Of a stretch of 64,000 nt of DNA, positions 43,501-53,330 are shown in pieces. The notes below the pieces were generated by a model. The model saw only the letters and a list, made by a program, of their open reading frames with translations, ran no database searches and was not told the DNA's origin. The translations under genes were made by a program, and so were the position numbers. The DNA comes from Turbatrix aceti (Eukaryota > Nematoda > Chromadorea > Rhabditida > Panagrolaimidae): contig OZ017766.1 in the NCBI GenBank assembly GCA_963969345.1, positions 496,001-560,000 of the forward strand, in the 5' to 3' direction. The stretch's first letter is position 1. The number at the start of each line of letters is the position of its first letter.

Positions 43501-46405
43501 GCTGCGTATTCCGGCGTAACTTTATATCTCCAGGCTCATCAAAATGATCTTGCAAACGCAAATAGCTATGCGTTCATGCTACTCTGGATGCAATACATCC
43601 TGGATACAACGACGCTATGCACCACGTGGTGTCTTGTGGGAATGTCAAGTATTGTGAGAAAGAACATTATTTTCTGGCGGAGCACTACAACGATCGCTGG
43701 AATCTCGATTCACGTTTCAAAATCCACGAGCAAGGTTGTGCCTATGTTTCACAATAAGACAATCACCCTACCATCCATTGCATAGTTTAGACTGTTTTGC
43801 TTTGCATAACACAAATGATATCAGTGTTTTTAATTGTGGTTTGATATGTATGTATGTGTAAACAAAGAAAAAGAAAGCAGCAAAAAAAGTCACAAAATAA
43901 CCAGAATGTTTACGGAAGCATCAAAGTCGAATTTTGAAGCTCGAATTATCAAGGTAAAAAAATAAATAACAGCAGAACCCTAAAACTAATTTTGTCTTTG
44001 CAGGCCGGACATTGCCAGCATATAATCTTTCCATATTTTTTTTCTGGTTCTAGAGTACAATACATCATGCAATTTTTACAATTTGTACTAAAAAAATATT
44101 TTTGTACTTTTTGTTTATAATAATACTTTTTATATAATTCTTGACAAATTCACTTGTAAATATATTGGTAATCCAAACACAGGTGTTTCGTTGATTTCTT
44201 ATTTTTCAACTTATAACTCATAATGATTGACGTTGTCATTCTCAGCACATCTTTTACAAAACCAACACTCTTTGAAGTTACTAGGGGTACCATTATGGTA
44301 GTCGGCCCCAGGGATGGTGATTTCATTTTTGATTGTACTGTCAAAAATAAAGGATAAAAATGAAGTTCAGCCCTTATAATTTGTTCATTGTGTTTGTTCA
44401 TGTTTGTTCATGAACAAAAAATCAAATGTTCACCCATTAGGGTTCGAACCCCCCCCCCCGCCCCCGCGGGGATCCCCGCGGGGGTGAAGCCGGGGGTGGC
44501 CCCCCGACACCCGCCCCCGACCATTTGTGACCCCCGTCGGGGAGTAAAACCCCCGCCCCCGACAGATTCTGCCCCCGACAATGAGCAAAATTTAGCGTTA
44601 AACGCGGAAAAACGTTCAAAAACAACACAAATAGGCTAAAAACAGAGCAAAATACGAAAAATTTGTTCAAAATATGCCTCGGTTTTTGTTTTAAGATAAA
44701 ATTGACACCTTTTTTTCTTCTTTTTCATAGGACTCGGGGGCAATTACCCCCGTCCCCGCCGATTTTTGCCCCCGTCGGGGGCAGAATTCCCCCGCCCCCG
44801 ACACCTCTGCCCCCGACTACCCCCGTCCCCGACCCGATACGGGGGGGGGGGGGGTTCGAACCCTATCACCCATCCCTGGTCAGGACACTGCGCGCGCGCG
44901 AATTCATTCTCACCCCCATTGTCCGCGAAGCACATCCTGTGCCGTTGGACCATTTCTTGTCTATTTTCCAGCCAAATTAGCATAAAAATGATTGAATTGG
45001 TTGTACCCGGAACGTCTCTTACATTGTATGAAGATACTAGGAATATTATTATGGTACTTATTCCTTTAGTCTACATAATACCGACCATTGTTATGCAGTG
45101 TAAACTGATCTGGATATTTTTACGCCTCGACTCTCGTTCAAAGTTTCGATTCGGATTTTACCGGCTCGTATGCATTGGATTGATCAACGTAGGTTAACAT
45201 TCATAAAAAAGGTAGATTTGCGCATCAAAAAAATTTAGGACCTGATATGTTTAATGGCAGACATAACCGGAAATCGGCTAGGCTTTTTGAATGCAGCGAC
45301 GGGCTATCACAACTTTATTCGCAAACATGGAACTTTAGCCGAAATTATATTTTTTCTGACGGAATACACCTATGTGAATCAAGCCTTTAACGCGTTTCTA
45401 ATCTCGTGCAACCGTCTATCTGTAGTTTTCTTTCCACTTGGTCACACGTCATTCTGGGAAAAGTATACGGATCTATGTACAGTTATTTTTATTTTATACC
45501 CGTTTTTGTACGTCTGGGTAGTACCGTACTGCGATATATATTACGTCACCTCGGCATACATAGGCTATCATTTAGCAGGTATGCAGTGCATGTTTCTTCC
45601 CAAAATAGATACCTTAACCGCATATAATCAATTGGGTTTCACATTTTTAAATGTTATAATCAACACCGTGGTCATCGTCAAACTAATTTTGCAGCGCAAC
45701 GACAATTATGTCGTTGGAGATATTCAAAAAAAGCGAAAAGCTGAGATCAAACTTTCAGTTTACACAGCGATATTGGTGTCATCTCAAACCGCGTTTTCCG
45801 GCGCATCTCTCTATATTCAGGCACAGAACACTGACAGTTCGAACGTAAGTGAACAACTTTTCATGCTACTGTGGATGCAATACGTCATCGATACGACAGC
45901 GCTCTGCACTACGTGGTGCCTAGTAGGCATGTCAAGCACTGTGAGAAAAAACGTTCTATCTTGGCGCTATGCATCAACGACAGCTGCCATCTCGCATCAC
46001 GGTCCCAAATCCACAAACAAGGTTACAGCACCTCGTAGTTAAGCAATGCCTATTTTCTTTAAAAAAAATAGTCCAATTAAAATTGTATTATTATTTGATG
46101 TTTGCGTGCAGACAAAAAACTAGAATAAAGAAAGTTATGAGAACTTGCAAACAAACAATTTGTAGATGCCTACTGTAAATAAAATACAGACACCAATGAT
46201 TATGACACATTACCCAAGCAAAAAACTGTACCTTATCAAAAGCGCTGAGACCTTGAATCTTGGCACGAAAGTAGCCGGCAGACACGAGAAGATCCAAAAT
46301 CTCAACGAGAGTACTGTATTGTTCTTCATCCTCCCGAATGTCAAATGACGCCATCGAAGCCTCGGATGGCTCACATGGGGTGATTCGAGACGCTGTTAGC
46401 AGCAT
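34532..46405 (-). CDS. CCDC93: CCDC93 homologue (Commander/CCC complex) with a 9.55-kb first intron
   Basis: Exons 46405-46232, 36679-36360, 36314-35440, 35001-34881, 34824-34629 and 34582-34532 give about 578 aa (human 631). Motifs run in human order: [20 protein letters not shown] and GLSAFDK in exon 1, then [29 protein letters not shown] and [20 protein letters not shown] in exon 2. ATLLEYGH follows, then long coiled coils, [14 protein letters not shown] and a charged tail. The phase-0 junction FDK|IVGGM reproduces the human sequence, which is why I join exons 9.5 kb apart. CCDC93 with CCDC22 and COMMD proteins recycles endosomal cargo together with retriever and WASH. The first intron holds two receptor genes on the opposite strand plus transposons. 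An in-frame ATG at 46354 is an alternative start. Confidence 0.88.
35045..35397. repeat. GCTCGCTCCTGCTC-word repeat in a CCDC93 intron
   Basis: Blocks of TTGCTCGCTCCTG and ACGAGCGCGAGCTGAACGAG in both orientations, with an inward-reading right end CAAAGTTGTTCAATT. It shares words with 26771-26878. It lies between CCDC93 exons 3 and 4. Confidence 0.55.
36735..36794. repeat. CCCCGGGG-word fragment into which the Gypsy element inserted
   Basis: A short run of ATCCCCGGGGATCC-type palindromes ends at the 5-bp target site CATAC of the LTR element. It is probably a remnant of one of the word-filled elements. Confidence 0.5.
36864..37745. repeat. Inverted-repeat segment replacing the 5' part of the Gypsy element
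   Basis: The arms, about 400 bp, pair around a centre near 37290 (TTTTACCCTATAAAAACG and its inverse flank the loop). The outermost left arm contains CTGCACAGCATTCACTTT, the inverse of AAAGTGAATGCTGTGCC at the start of the surviving reverse-transcriptase sequence. The inverted duplication therefore includes retroelement sequence and is not simply an inserted foldback. Confidence 0.75.
37716..40323 (+). pseudogene. pol: Gypsy pol remnant: reverse transcriptase, RNase H, integrase
   Basis: The open stretches encode a partial reverse transcriptase (YLDDII box near 37965), RNase H ([14 protein letters not shown]), the integrase HHCC zinc region ([10 protein letters not shown] to CQECAQ), the DDE core ([22 protein letters not shown]) and a Pro/Thr-rich tail. 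Breaks: the N-terminal part of RT is missing, a TGA interrupts at 37877-37879, and a frameshift lies between about 39520 and 39545, just before the third catalytic acidic residue. The element cannot make a functional polyprotein. Confidence 0.92.
40790..41968. mobile_element. Tc1/mariner-like foldback element, 1.18 kb
   Basis: The ends are AAGTGCGTTCAGAAAGGATA and its near-inverse, flanked by TA on each side (40788-40789, 41969-41970), as for Tc1/mariner insertions. The arms are about 500 bp and almost perfect: each carries the same 89-codon open frame on opposite strands (41259-40990 and 41489-41758), with no transposase similarity. The terminal motif GAAAGGATAGACTCAC occurs twice in each arm, about 175 bp apart. 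Confidence 0.85.
42055..42157. repeat. CCCCGGGG-word element, right half
   Basis: CCCCGGGGGATT and GGGGAATCCC words end in TGTCGCCAACCTG, which read inward is CAGGTTGGCGACA, a hAT-like terminus. The left terminus was not found. Confidence 0.5.
42697..43785 (+). CDS. Seven-transmembrane chemoreceptor, Srg/Srv-like, copy 1 (nested in the CCDC93 intron)
   Basis: Two exons, 42697-42903 and 42952-43785, phase 0, 346 aa. The first exon gives an extracellular N-terminus and helix 1 ([20 protein letters not shown]) and ends [11 protein letters not shown]. The second starts DLICLIAD and continues through [20 protein letters not shown] after helix 3, [21 protein letters not shown] around helix 6 and [14 protein letters not shown] after helix 7. 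These are features of the nematode Srg superfamily (Srg/Srv/Srx group). It is probably a chemosensory GPCR. An acceptor (ATATTTGCAG, ending 42676) 20 bp before the start suggests its own trans-spliced transcript, read against CCDC93. It closely matches the receptor at 44988-46042. Confidence 0.88.
44221..44309 (+). pseudogene. Fragment of a third Srg/Srv-like receptor exon
   Basis: ATGATTGACGTTGTCATT and the following 75 bp match the start of the receptor at 42697 (TTTTACAAAACC, GAAGTTACTAGGGGTACC). Similarity stops exactly where a hAT-like element begins (44309) and does not resume on its far side. It is a receptor gene of which only the first ~30 codons remain. Confidence 0.8.
44309..44878. 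mobile_element. hAT-like element, GTTCATGAAC word family, hosting a nested element
   Basis: It begins CAGGGATGGTGA and ends TCACCCATCCCTG. The flanks GTCGGCCC and GTCAGGAC match at only 5 of 8 positions, so the duplication is eroded or one side was rearranged. The subterminal words are TTGTTCATGTTTGTTCATGAAC. A second element occupies 44438-44865. The same terminus (CAGGGATGGGTGAAC) starts the repeat at 48897. Confidence 0.7.
44438..44865. mobile_element. Nested hAT-like element, CCCCCGACGGGGG word family
   Basis: 428 bp. It begins TAGGGTTCGAACCCCCC and ends GGGGGGTTCGAACCCTA. The exact 8-bp duplication TCACCCAT is at 44430-44437 and 44866-44873. The interior is rich in CCCCCGTCGGGGG/GCCCCCGAC words, with a 14-bp G run at the right. 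The target lies within the terminus of the older GTTCATGAAC-family element. Confidence 0.9.
44988..46042 (+). CDS. Seven-transmembrane chemoreceptor, Srg/Srv-like, copy 2 (nested in the CCDC93 intron)
   Basis: Two exons, 44988-45188 and 45239-46042, phase 0, 334 aa, with the same intron position as the receptor at 42697. Shared blocks include [73 protein letters not shown] and [14 protein letters not shown]. The N-terminal 20 residues and the cytoplasmic tail differ most. With copy 1 and the fragment at 44221 this is a tandem array of at least three receptors. A TTTTCCAG acceptor ends at 44971, 16 bp before the start. The coding end is 190 bp from CCDC93 exon 1, tail to tail. Confidence 0.88.
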
Positions 46406-46563
46406 TTTCTTATTCTAAAACAGCATTTTCTTATTCTAATGGGCCATTTTCTAATTTTATGGCGCAAATGGTTGAAATATGCGATTTGGCTTTGTAACCC
46501 GCTTTAGCAAGTAAAAAACATAACAGATTCAGGTTTATATCAGTATTTACGCAAAAAATAAGT
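46406..46563 (-). promoter_or_regulatory. Short AUH-CCDC93 intercistronic region, operon-like
   Basis: 158 bp separate the AUH stop from the CCDC93 start on the same strand. An AATAAA overlaps the AUH stop codon (GCGAATAAAC, minus strand). The region contains a short tandem of CATTTTCTTATTCTAA (46400-46438). The spacing resembles nematode polycistronic units resolved by trans-splicing. Confidence 0.4.
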
Positions 46564-48646
46564 TTATTCGCCCTTAAACACAGGAGGTCGTTTCTCATTG
46601 AAAGCGTTGAGCGCTTCAACTCGATCCTTGGTGGTCACCACCCCGGCATAGCACTGTTTCTCGATCGATAACCCTCTGGCAAGATCGGTTTGAGATCCAT
46701 GATCGATGGCCACCTTAGCCAGCTTCGTGGCGATCGGTCCCGTCTTCAGGATTTCATCAGCGACTGCGAGTGCCCTGGGGACCGAGGATTCGGCGTCAAC
46801 AGCTTCGGATACAAGACCGATGGCAGCGGCTTGGGTCCCGGAAATGACTCTGGCGGTGAATATCAGCTCCTTGGCTCGAGCCACACCGACGACACGGGAG
46901 AGACGCTGGGTGCCACCTGCACCGGGAATGATGGCGAGACGGGTCTCGACGAGGCCCAGCTTCGACGATACTGTGGAGTAGCGCATGTCGCAGGCGAGAG
47001 CGAGTTCGAGGCCTCCGCCGAGGGCATAGCCGTCGATGGCTGCGATGACGGGCATTGGCAAAGCGGCCACCTCGTTGGTGAGGGCACGGATGCCGTCGAC
47101 AAAGACGGGAACCTCGGATACGGGCATTGTGCGGCGTTCCTTCAGATCGGCTCCCGAACAGAAAGCGCCTGGGACGGTGCCGGAGATAATGACTACCCGA
47201 ATGTCAGGGTCATTTTTGAGGGTCTTGACTGCAGATCGAAGCTGAAAATCATAAAAAGTTGTAAAATCTAAATTTTAAATCCACTAAAAGTATATCGTAA
47301 ACCCGATGTTCTTATTTTTGTCTAAACCGCGGAATTTCAAATCTCTTATCTCTGCAAAATCTCCTGTAAACAACAAGTCACGCAGCCAGATGACTATTCT
47401 CGCGCAAAGCAGCGACCAAACCTCGACTGAAAAGCACAGACGCGGAGTCAGCGAGGACATAAAACACCCAGAAGACCTCGAGAAAGCGATATGATTCGAC
47501 GAAGCAAAGAATATAAAAGCAGGCGACAACCACTGATACTTCACTCCATCCAAGACCTAGCTTCGCGCTCTCCCTCGACGACTCCCCTGCCTCACTCGCT
47601 CTGAGAGTGAGAGCAAACTCCCCGGTCACAGACGACCCTTTGATGCTCTGATCCGTGCCTACTTGCTAAATGATGACCTGTGTTTCTCGATCTCGTTGTC
47701 ACATGTGCCCCGTATTTGCCTGAACGCAACTGTAACCCGTGTTCCCCCTTCCCCCGCGACATACGGTTTAATTACCAAGTTTGACAAATAAAATCCGTAC
47801 TGACTAACTGATCAATCGATCGAGACCCACACAAGACCGGTGACCAGTGAGACAACATCATCCAAGGAGCCTTACATCTGAAGGACTCAGACACAATGCG
47901 AGAAGCCTGAAGCAGAGGCGCCCCAACCCTTCGGAGCAGGGTTGCGAAGATGGGATTCCCCGGGAGATTCCCCGGGGAATATTCCCGGGAATCCCCGGGG
48001 ATTCCCCCACCTTTGCCAAATTCCCCCCAAAATTCCCCGGGAAACTCCCGAAAAAATTAAGAAAAGTAAAAGGATGTGATTATTTTTTTTGAAGTTTGCC
48101 AATTGGGCTTCAAATCTCGCTTTAATGTTGCATTTTTAATGCACATTAATAAATAGATCGTTTTTGGTGTGTTTTTTTTATTTTAGACCTCGTTTTAGAC
48201 GCATGGCTTTATTTGGATGCGGGGAATTTGAAAGGAGATTCCCTGGGGAATCTACGGGAATCCCCCGGGAATATTCCCCCCTTTTTCATTCCCCGGGGAA
48301 TTTCGCAACCCTGCTTCGGAGTAGCTAACCGAAGGAGACCGAGCCAAGGATCCGGCCGATTGTTGGTTATTATCTGATTCCGCCAGATAACCCAACAAAA
48401 CACTCACGCTTTCCAAAAGTGCCTTGGAAATTGCATTTTTTGCAGCCGGGCGATTGAGTTTGAGCTGGACAACCCCTAAACATTTCGTTCTCATTGAACG
48501 CAACGATTCATCCAAGCACAGAAAAAAAACTGACCTTTTCGTGTGCCGTTCAATCGCTCGATAAACAGTGGAGCAGCGCGATCAGCGGCTACGGCAAAAC
48601 ATCTCCGGTTGATTGCTGGTACAACATTCTTTACGCGTAGCAGCAT
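46564..48646 (-). CDS. AUH: Mitochondrial enoyl-CoA hydratase, AUH/methylglutaconyl-CoA hydratase type
   Basis: Exons 48646-48535, 48475-48408 and 47241-46564 give 285 aa. The N-terminus (MLLRVKNVVPAINRRCFAVA) is a typical mitochondrial presequence: basic, amphipathic and without acidic residues. Crotonase motifs: GAFCSGADLKER and AAIDGYALGGGLELALACDMR form the CoA site and oxyanion hole; GLVETRLAIIPGAGGTQRL carries the catalytic glutamate; RPPVFKGE ends the protein exactly as in AUH. In mammals AUH hydrates 3-methylglutaconyl-CoA in leucine breakdown and also binds AU-rich RNA. The RNA-binding segment is not distinguishable here. Intron 2 (1.17 kb) contains an LTR-like insertion and a hAT-like element. 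Confidence 0.94.
47364..47840 (+). mobile_element. Possible solo LTR inside AUH intron 2
   Basis: A GC-richer block unlike its surroundings, with AATATAAAAGC near 47509 and AATAAA near 47787, spaced as in an LTR. It may extend rightward into 47841-47936 and 48314-48380, the sequence split by the hAT-like element. The ends and a target duplication were not resolved. Confidence 0.3.
47937..48313. mobile_element. Non-autonomous hAT-like element, CCCCGGGGAA word family
   Basis: 377 bp. It begins CAGGGTTGCGAAGATGGG and ends CGGGGAATTTCGCAACCCTG. The exact duplication CTTCGGAG is at 47929-47936 and 48314-48321. Each end holds ATTCCCCGGGGAATATTCCC words. It is the uninterrupted version of the element at 59159-63834: the filler (ATAAATAGATCGTTTTTGGTG) is shared. 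Confidence 0.93.
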
Positions 48647-48896
48647 TTTGTTTTTGGACACCACAAACAAAACCAGCACAACAGATGAAGACTGCTACTA
48701 CGTGCACGGAGACGAAGTAGGATGAAGAAAATGCAGGTGTTATCACCCAGCGTATCGGGTTCGATGGAAGAGAAACATCACTGTTTACCGATCACTAACG
48801 CGAACAAAAACGTGGAAAAAGCCGCAGTCAGTTCGTGCAACTTTCAACAAAATGATGCTCCTGCAGCGAAAACCCTTTTGAGTCGGGCCTTCAGGG

Positions 48897-49035
48897 ATGG
48901 GTGAACGTTTATGTTCGTTCGTGTTTGTTCATGAACAAATCCAAAATTTGCTGTTCATGTTCGTTCATGAACAAAATTTAAATGAACGGCTTTGTTCATG
49001 TTTGTTCACGAACAAGGCAAAATTTTTCGAACAGA
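48897..49035. repeat. GTTCATGAAC-word repeat with hAT-like left end
   Basis: It begins CAGGGATGGGTGAACGTT, the same terminus as the element at 44309-44878, followed by GTTCGTTCATGAAC-type words. No right terminus. Confidence 0.6.
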
Positions 49036-49039
49036 CGGA

Positions 49040-49381
49040 ACGAACAAAATGAGCGATTTTTTCCCTCCAACGGGGACAACGTCGCCTCGAACGTGCTATC
49101 TTAGAGGTGCGTTTGAGCGACAAAGTCCCATCCGAAAGCACCCCAAGCTCAAAGACTGGAACGAATCCGCCCGCCGCCGCAAGCAGAAGTTTGCCAAATC
49201 GCTCGCGACGACCGACGACGACAACTGGGCAGTCCGACTGTCAGACTGGCGCCCCACAGAAGACTACGTGAAAGCCAAGCGGCCGCTAAGACGACCACGC
49301 ATGCGCTGGACCGATGACCTCGCCATTGCCTACAACGCTCCTACCAAAGACTTCGATTTCAGACGGATTGTTTTTCTTTGA
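49040..49381 (+). pseudogene. 3' fragment of a non-LTR retrotransposon ORF2
   Basis: The open frame ends with the typical LINE C-terminal pattern: DNWAVRLSDWRPTEDY, then RRPRMRWTDDLA, then a stop. Everything upstream (reverse transcriptase, endonuclease) is absent. The local GC content is clearly higher than the flanks. Confidence 0.55.
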
Positions 49382-49654
49382 TGACCCCTCTTCGTACGAC
49401 CCCAGTGATTGGTATAATCATGTGTGTACGAGTAAGAGATAAATTGAAATTGATTGATGCGCATGCGCACTCGGGTATACTTGGCTGTTCTCTTCCTTCT
49501 CGCTTGAGCACTCACAAATGTTCTCATTTTTCGACAGGTGATCAAACAATTTGTCAGAGCATGATGATTGCTCAACCACATTTGGAAAAATAATAAGCAT
49601 CTATTATTTATCGTTTCATGCTTGCTTCACATTTTGTTTTTATCTAAAAATCCA

Positions 49655-52600
49655 ATGCAGAACAGTTGTACATCTGTATTTTTTGTATTTTTTGCCGTTT
49701 TGAAGGCTTCTAGCGATACACCGCTATTTTGCCCTGATAACGCCTTTTACGAATCTCTGACATCCTGCAATCCAGCAACGGTGCCTAGCGTCTGCAGCGT
49801 CGGCTACAGATGCCGCCCAGCTACCGTAGGACTAAAAGAGCGGAGTGCAGCGTTGTCATTACCATTCTGGAACGCGCATGTTCAAAACCCGATAACTGTT
49901 GGCTACCCGATGACGAGTACTGTACTTCCATTTTGGTACCCTCAAAAAAATGCATCGATAAGTCCAGAAAGACCAAATCTTACTCTTGTCGAAAACTCAG
50001 ATGCCGAGAGACTGCAAAATTCTTCTAATCCGGTCGAATCCAGTCAAATCGTTTACCTTTGCTGCAGCTCGGAGAACATGACTTGCAGCGATTGTTAGTT
50101 TTATTATTATTTTTTTAATTCGAAGCAAAACATGTTTTAAGATTTTGTGGAAGCGGGTTACTCGCCATCGGCAGTTCCGACGGCCCCTGCTAGCATCTTG
50201 GAATCAGTCATCATGTCAGACTATAAAACTGGATACGGTGTCGCTGTTTCAGGCATTGGCAGTCAGTTGTCAACACTAACACAACCGGAAAATGGTCAAA
50301 ACGATACGAATGCTACATTTTTGGTCCTAGAAGCGCTGAGCTTTGATATTCCGCCTAATAGCGGTGGATTTCTACACTTTGTCGTTGCCATTGGTGAGTT
50401 ATAAAGCAAATAATATAAGACGCAGACCTTAAAAATTTTTTTGTACCTTGGTTTTTTTGAACGTTTTTTCAGTCACGAATTGTGACGTCACAGATTTCAG
50501 ATTTTTGTGTTTTATGTCAAAATAACGTCTGAGTTTGGGCCTCGGCGTAAAACAACCCTTTTTTGGTGTTTTTTGAAAACACTTGTTCAAATAACGATAT
50601 CGAAGGAAAATTGGACAAAAAATAGATTATAACATCCATGCATACGTCATTTCATCGATTTGACGCAATTCGATATATTTTTGATGTATTTGTTATTCTG
50701 TACTGGCAGGTATGAATATTTGCTTTTTTCTTGTTCATAACTCCTATAAATATTCTTTATACGCAAAAATGAAGAAAACCGAACAAAAACAGTCATCACT
50801 GTTTTTGCCTGCATCACTGCATCACGAGCAAGGCGATTTGGCGGAGTTGGCCAAATCGCCCGCTGCGAGAGTACTCGACGCGCACGCAACCAGAAGTTGA
50901 GCGAGCTTTTTTTGCGTTTGTTTTTTGAAAGTGATATCTGTTCGTCGGCATTTTTCGTGTATTCATAGTTGTTTCTTCGTTTCGGCCTTTTCCAATGTTA
51001 TTAAGCTCAGTCTGGCGAGTCCAAACCGTTGTTTATCTGAGTTGATTGCTTTACTGCAAAGCTCAGTACATCGCTTCAAAATCATCAAATTTTTTCTGGA
51101 TCTAAAAATATATGAATAAAGGTTTGCCACTTTGAAAAATGCCGAAAAAGGCGATTTGGCGGAGTTGGCCAAATCGCCTTGCTCGTGATGCAGTGATGCA
51201 GGCAAAAACAGTGATGCCTGCCTGTATCACTGTTTTTGTTTCTTTTTGTGTTTTTTGTTCGTTGCAAAGAAGAAAATGAAAATAAAACGCAAGTAAATGA
51301 AATGAGCTCCCAGTGTATCAACGAATTGTACAAAAATAACGTATTAACGTGGCGTTACAAACCATTGTTCGATTTTATCACAATAAATGCGAATTAACTT
51401 CTTGCCCAAGTGCGGAGTGTTCCCAACACGAAAATTTTTAGCGATTTTGTAAAAGTGTTATGTATTCGTCGACAGTTTTCGGGTATTCATATCATTTGCA
51501 TTTTTTTGGCATTTTGCCATTGTGTCAAGCTAAGATCAAGCTTTTTATAGCACTTCGCACTTTATCGATTGCTCGCAAATGAACTTCGCTGCAGGAGTCC
51601 AAAGATAGAAAATATCGAATTTTGCTTTAGGCCTCCTGCCTTCCCTGTACTAAAATTTGAAAATTTCGTCTCAGTCCTGTCTTGGCACTACCCAAAGCTT
51701 CAATTTAAGCCGGCATTTGTGATTCTTTATCTACAGGCCTAGACGGAGAGGGCAAATGAAATTTTGACTATCTTGACTACGTCGCGGGTGCACCCGTTGT
51801 ACGATGATTCTGCCCAAATCATGCTTTGTTTTGCTAAATCCGACCTCCTGATGCCAAAGAAACACAAAAAAAAAGTAAGCAATTAGGTATAGGGCAATGT
51901 AGCAGCATTCCAAAACACAAGCTATTTGGCCGTCAAAAGCCCAGGGGAACACCGCGCGCGTGCATAGTTCCCTGTTTCAGAGTACTGTTATGCGTAGTCC
52001 ATATCGCTTGCAGATTGTGATAGCTACTTTTTTTGTGTTTCTTTGGCATCAGCAGGTCGGATTTAGCAAAACAAAGCATGATTTGGGCAGAATCATCGTA
52101 CAACGGGTGCACCCGCGACGTAGTCAAGATAGTCAAAATTTCATTTGCCCTCTCCGTCAAGGCCTGTAGATAAAGAATCACAAATGCCGGCTTAAATTGA
52201 AGCTTTGGGTAGTGCCAAGACAGGACTGAGACGAAATTTTCAAATTTTAGTACAGGGAAGGCAGGAGGCCTACACAAAAATTCAATATTTTCCCTCTTTG
52301 GACTCCTGCAGCGAAGTTCATTTGCGAGCAATCGATAAAGTGCGAAGTGCTATAAAAAGCTTGATCTTAGCTTGACACAATGGCAAAATGCCAAAAAAAT
52401 GCAAATGATATGAATACCCGAAAACTGTCGACGAATACATAACACTTTTACAAAATCGCTAAAAATTTTCGTGTTGGGAACACTCCGCACCGTGCCAAAA
52501 TGACGCAAAAAGGCGAATTGATTGAAATTTTTGAAGCCTTGTAAAAAAATGTCGTTTTTCATGCGTCAAACTTCTTCTAGAAGTAAAATTCTAAAAATAT

Positions 52601-53235
52601 GCAGAAAAAACCAAAGTACAAAAAAATTTTTAAGGTCTGCGTCTTATATCTTCTATCTTTGCACAACTTTGAAAATTAAAAAACAAATATACAAAACAAT
52701 TGTCCTTATAGATCCTTTACTAATCCCCACCGCAATTTACCTCTACTACAATTTTCCTAACTTTGGACTCCCTATTATCAACATTACGGATTTTACACAT
52801 CGATTTCCTCGAGGATACGCAGAGCACGTTGGCAATGTCACCCTTCCACCCCAAAGTTCATGTAAGCTTTTTTTGTTATGGTACAGTTAATTGAATTTCT
52901 GTACAGACAAATCCGACAGAGTTGTGCTGATATTTCATACAACCCAGCCGTTGGCCCCAAACTCAACTATCCAGTCTGACCTTAAAGCAGCGAACGGCGA
53001 TTTAGGATTCTTTTTGTCAACAACTTCGACTGGGCAAAACTTGTCGATTCCTATTTATGGAACTTTTTTTACGGTAAAAAGTTTTGGAAAAAAGAAGTTG
53101 TAACTAGCATGTTTTTAGCTTGAAACTTCTGGTACGGTCTTCACGGGGACGTCAAGTGGCACAACGGTAAATTTATCAGCGGTTATGATGGCTGTTTGTT
53201 ACGGTATTCTTATCCTGGGTGTGATCAATATTTGA
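49655..53235 (+). CDS. Lustrin-type cysteine-module protein with C-terminal membrane segment
   Basis: Exons 49655-50093, 50142-50393, 52712-52861, 52907-53073 and 53119-53235 give 374 aa, with all phases consistent. A signal peptide (CTSVFFVFFAVLKAS) is followed by a cysteine module CPDNAFYESLTSC ... CSVGYRCRP ... YLCCSSENMTC. This is the C/CP/GY-C/LCC pattern of lustrin-type repeats common in nematode secreted proteins. Next comes a region of about 200 residues, rich in Thr/Ser/Asn and likely beta-strand, with several N-glycosylation sites. The end is a single hydrophobic helix (VMMAVCYGILILGVINI), so it is a type I membrane or GPI-anchored surface protein. An AATAAA begins 5 bp after the stop. 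Intron 2 is 2.3 kb and packed with foldback elements. The function is unknown. Confidence 0.75.
50781..51245. repeat. Foldback element in the lustrin-type gene intron
   Basis: CATCACTGTTTTTGCCTGCA and about 70 bp after it return inverted near 51160-51225. Each arm contains the word GGCGATTTGGCGGAGTTGGC, itself nearly palindromic. The loop is AT-rich without ORF. Confidence 0.8.
51411..52489. repeat. 1.08-kb foldback element in the lustrin-type gene intron
   Basis: The arms begin TGCGGAGTGTTCCCAACACG and its inverse and stay closely matched for about 480 bp each, including CTTCGCTGCAGGAGTCCAAAG and GGGTGCACCCGCGACGTAGT blocks. The loop is near 51930. No ORF. The terminus does not match the other foldback families of the window. 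Confidence 0.88.
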
Positions 53236-53330
53236 ATGGCAATAAAACAAAATCTGGTGTTATAACAAACTGGACATATAACATACAAGTTATTTATTTT
53301 TATTACGCTCAGAACTTACTAATACATCAG

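Noticed and set aside
44438..44455. GGTTCGAACC resembling a tRNA T-loop
   Set aside because: It is the terminus of the nested hAT-like element, recurs inverted at the other end, and no tRNA cloverleaf fits around it.
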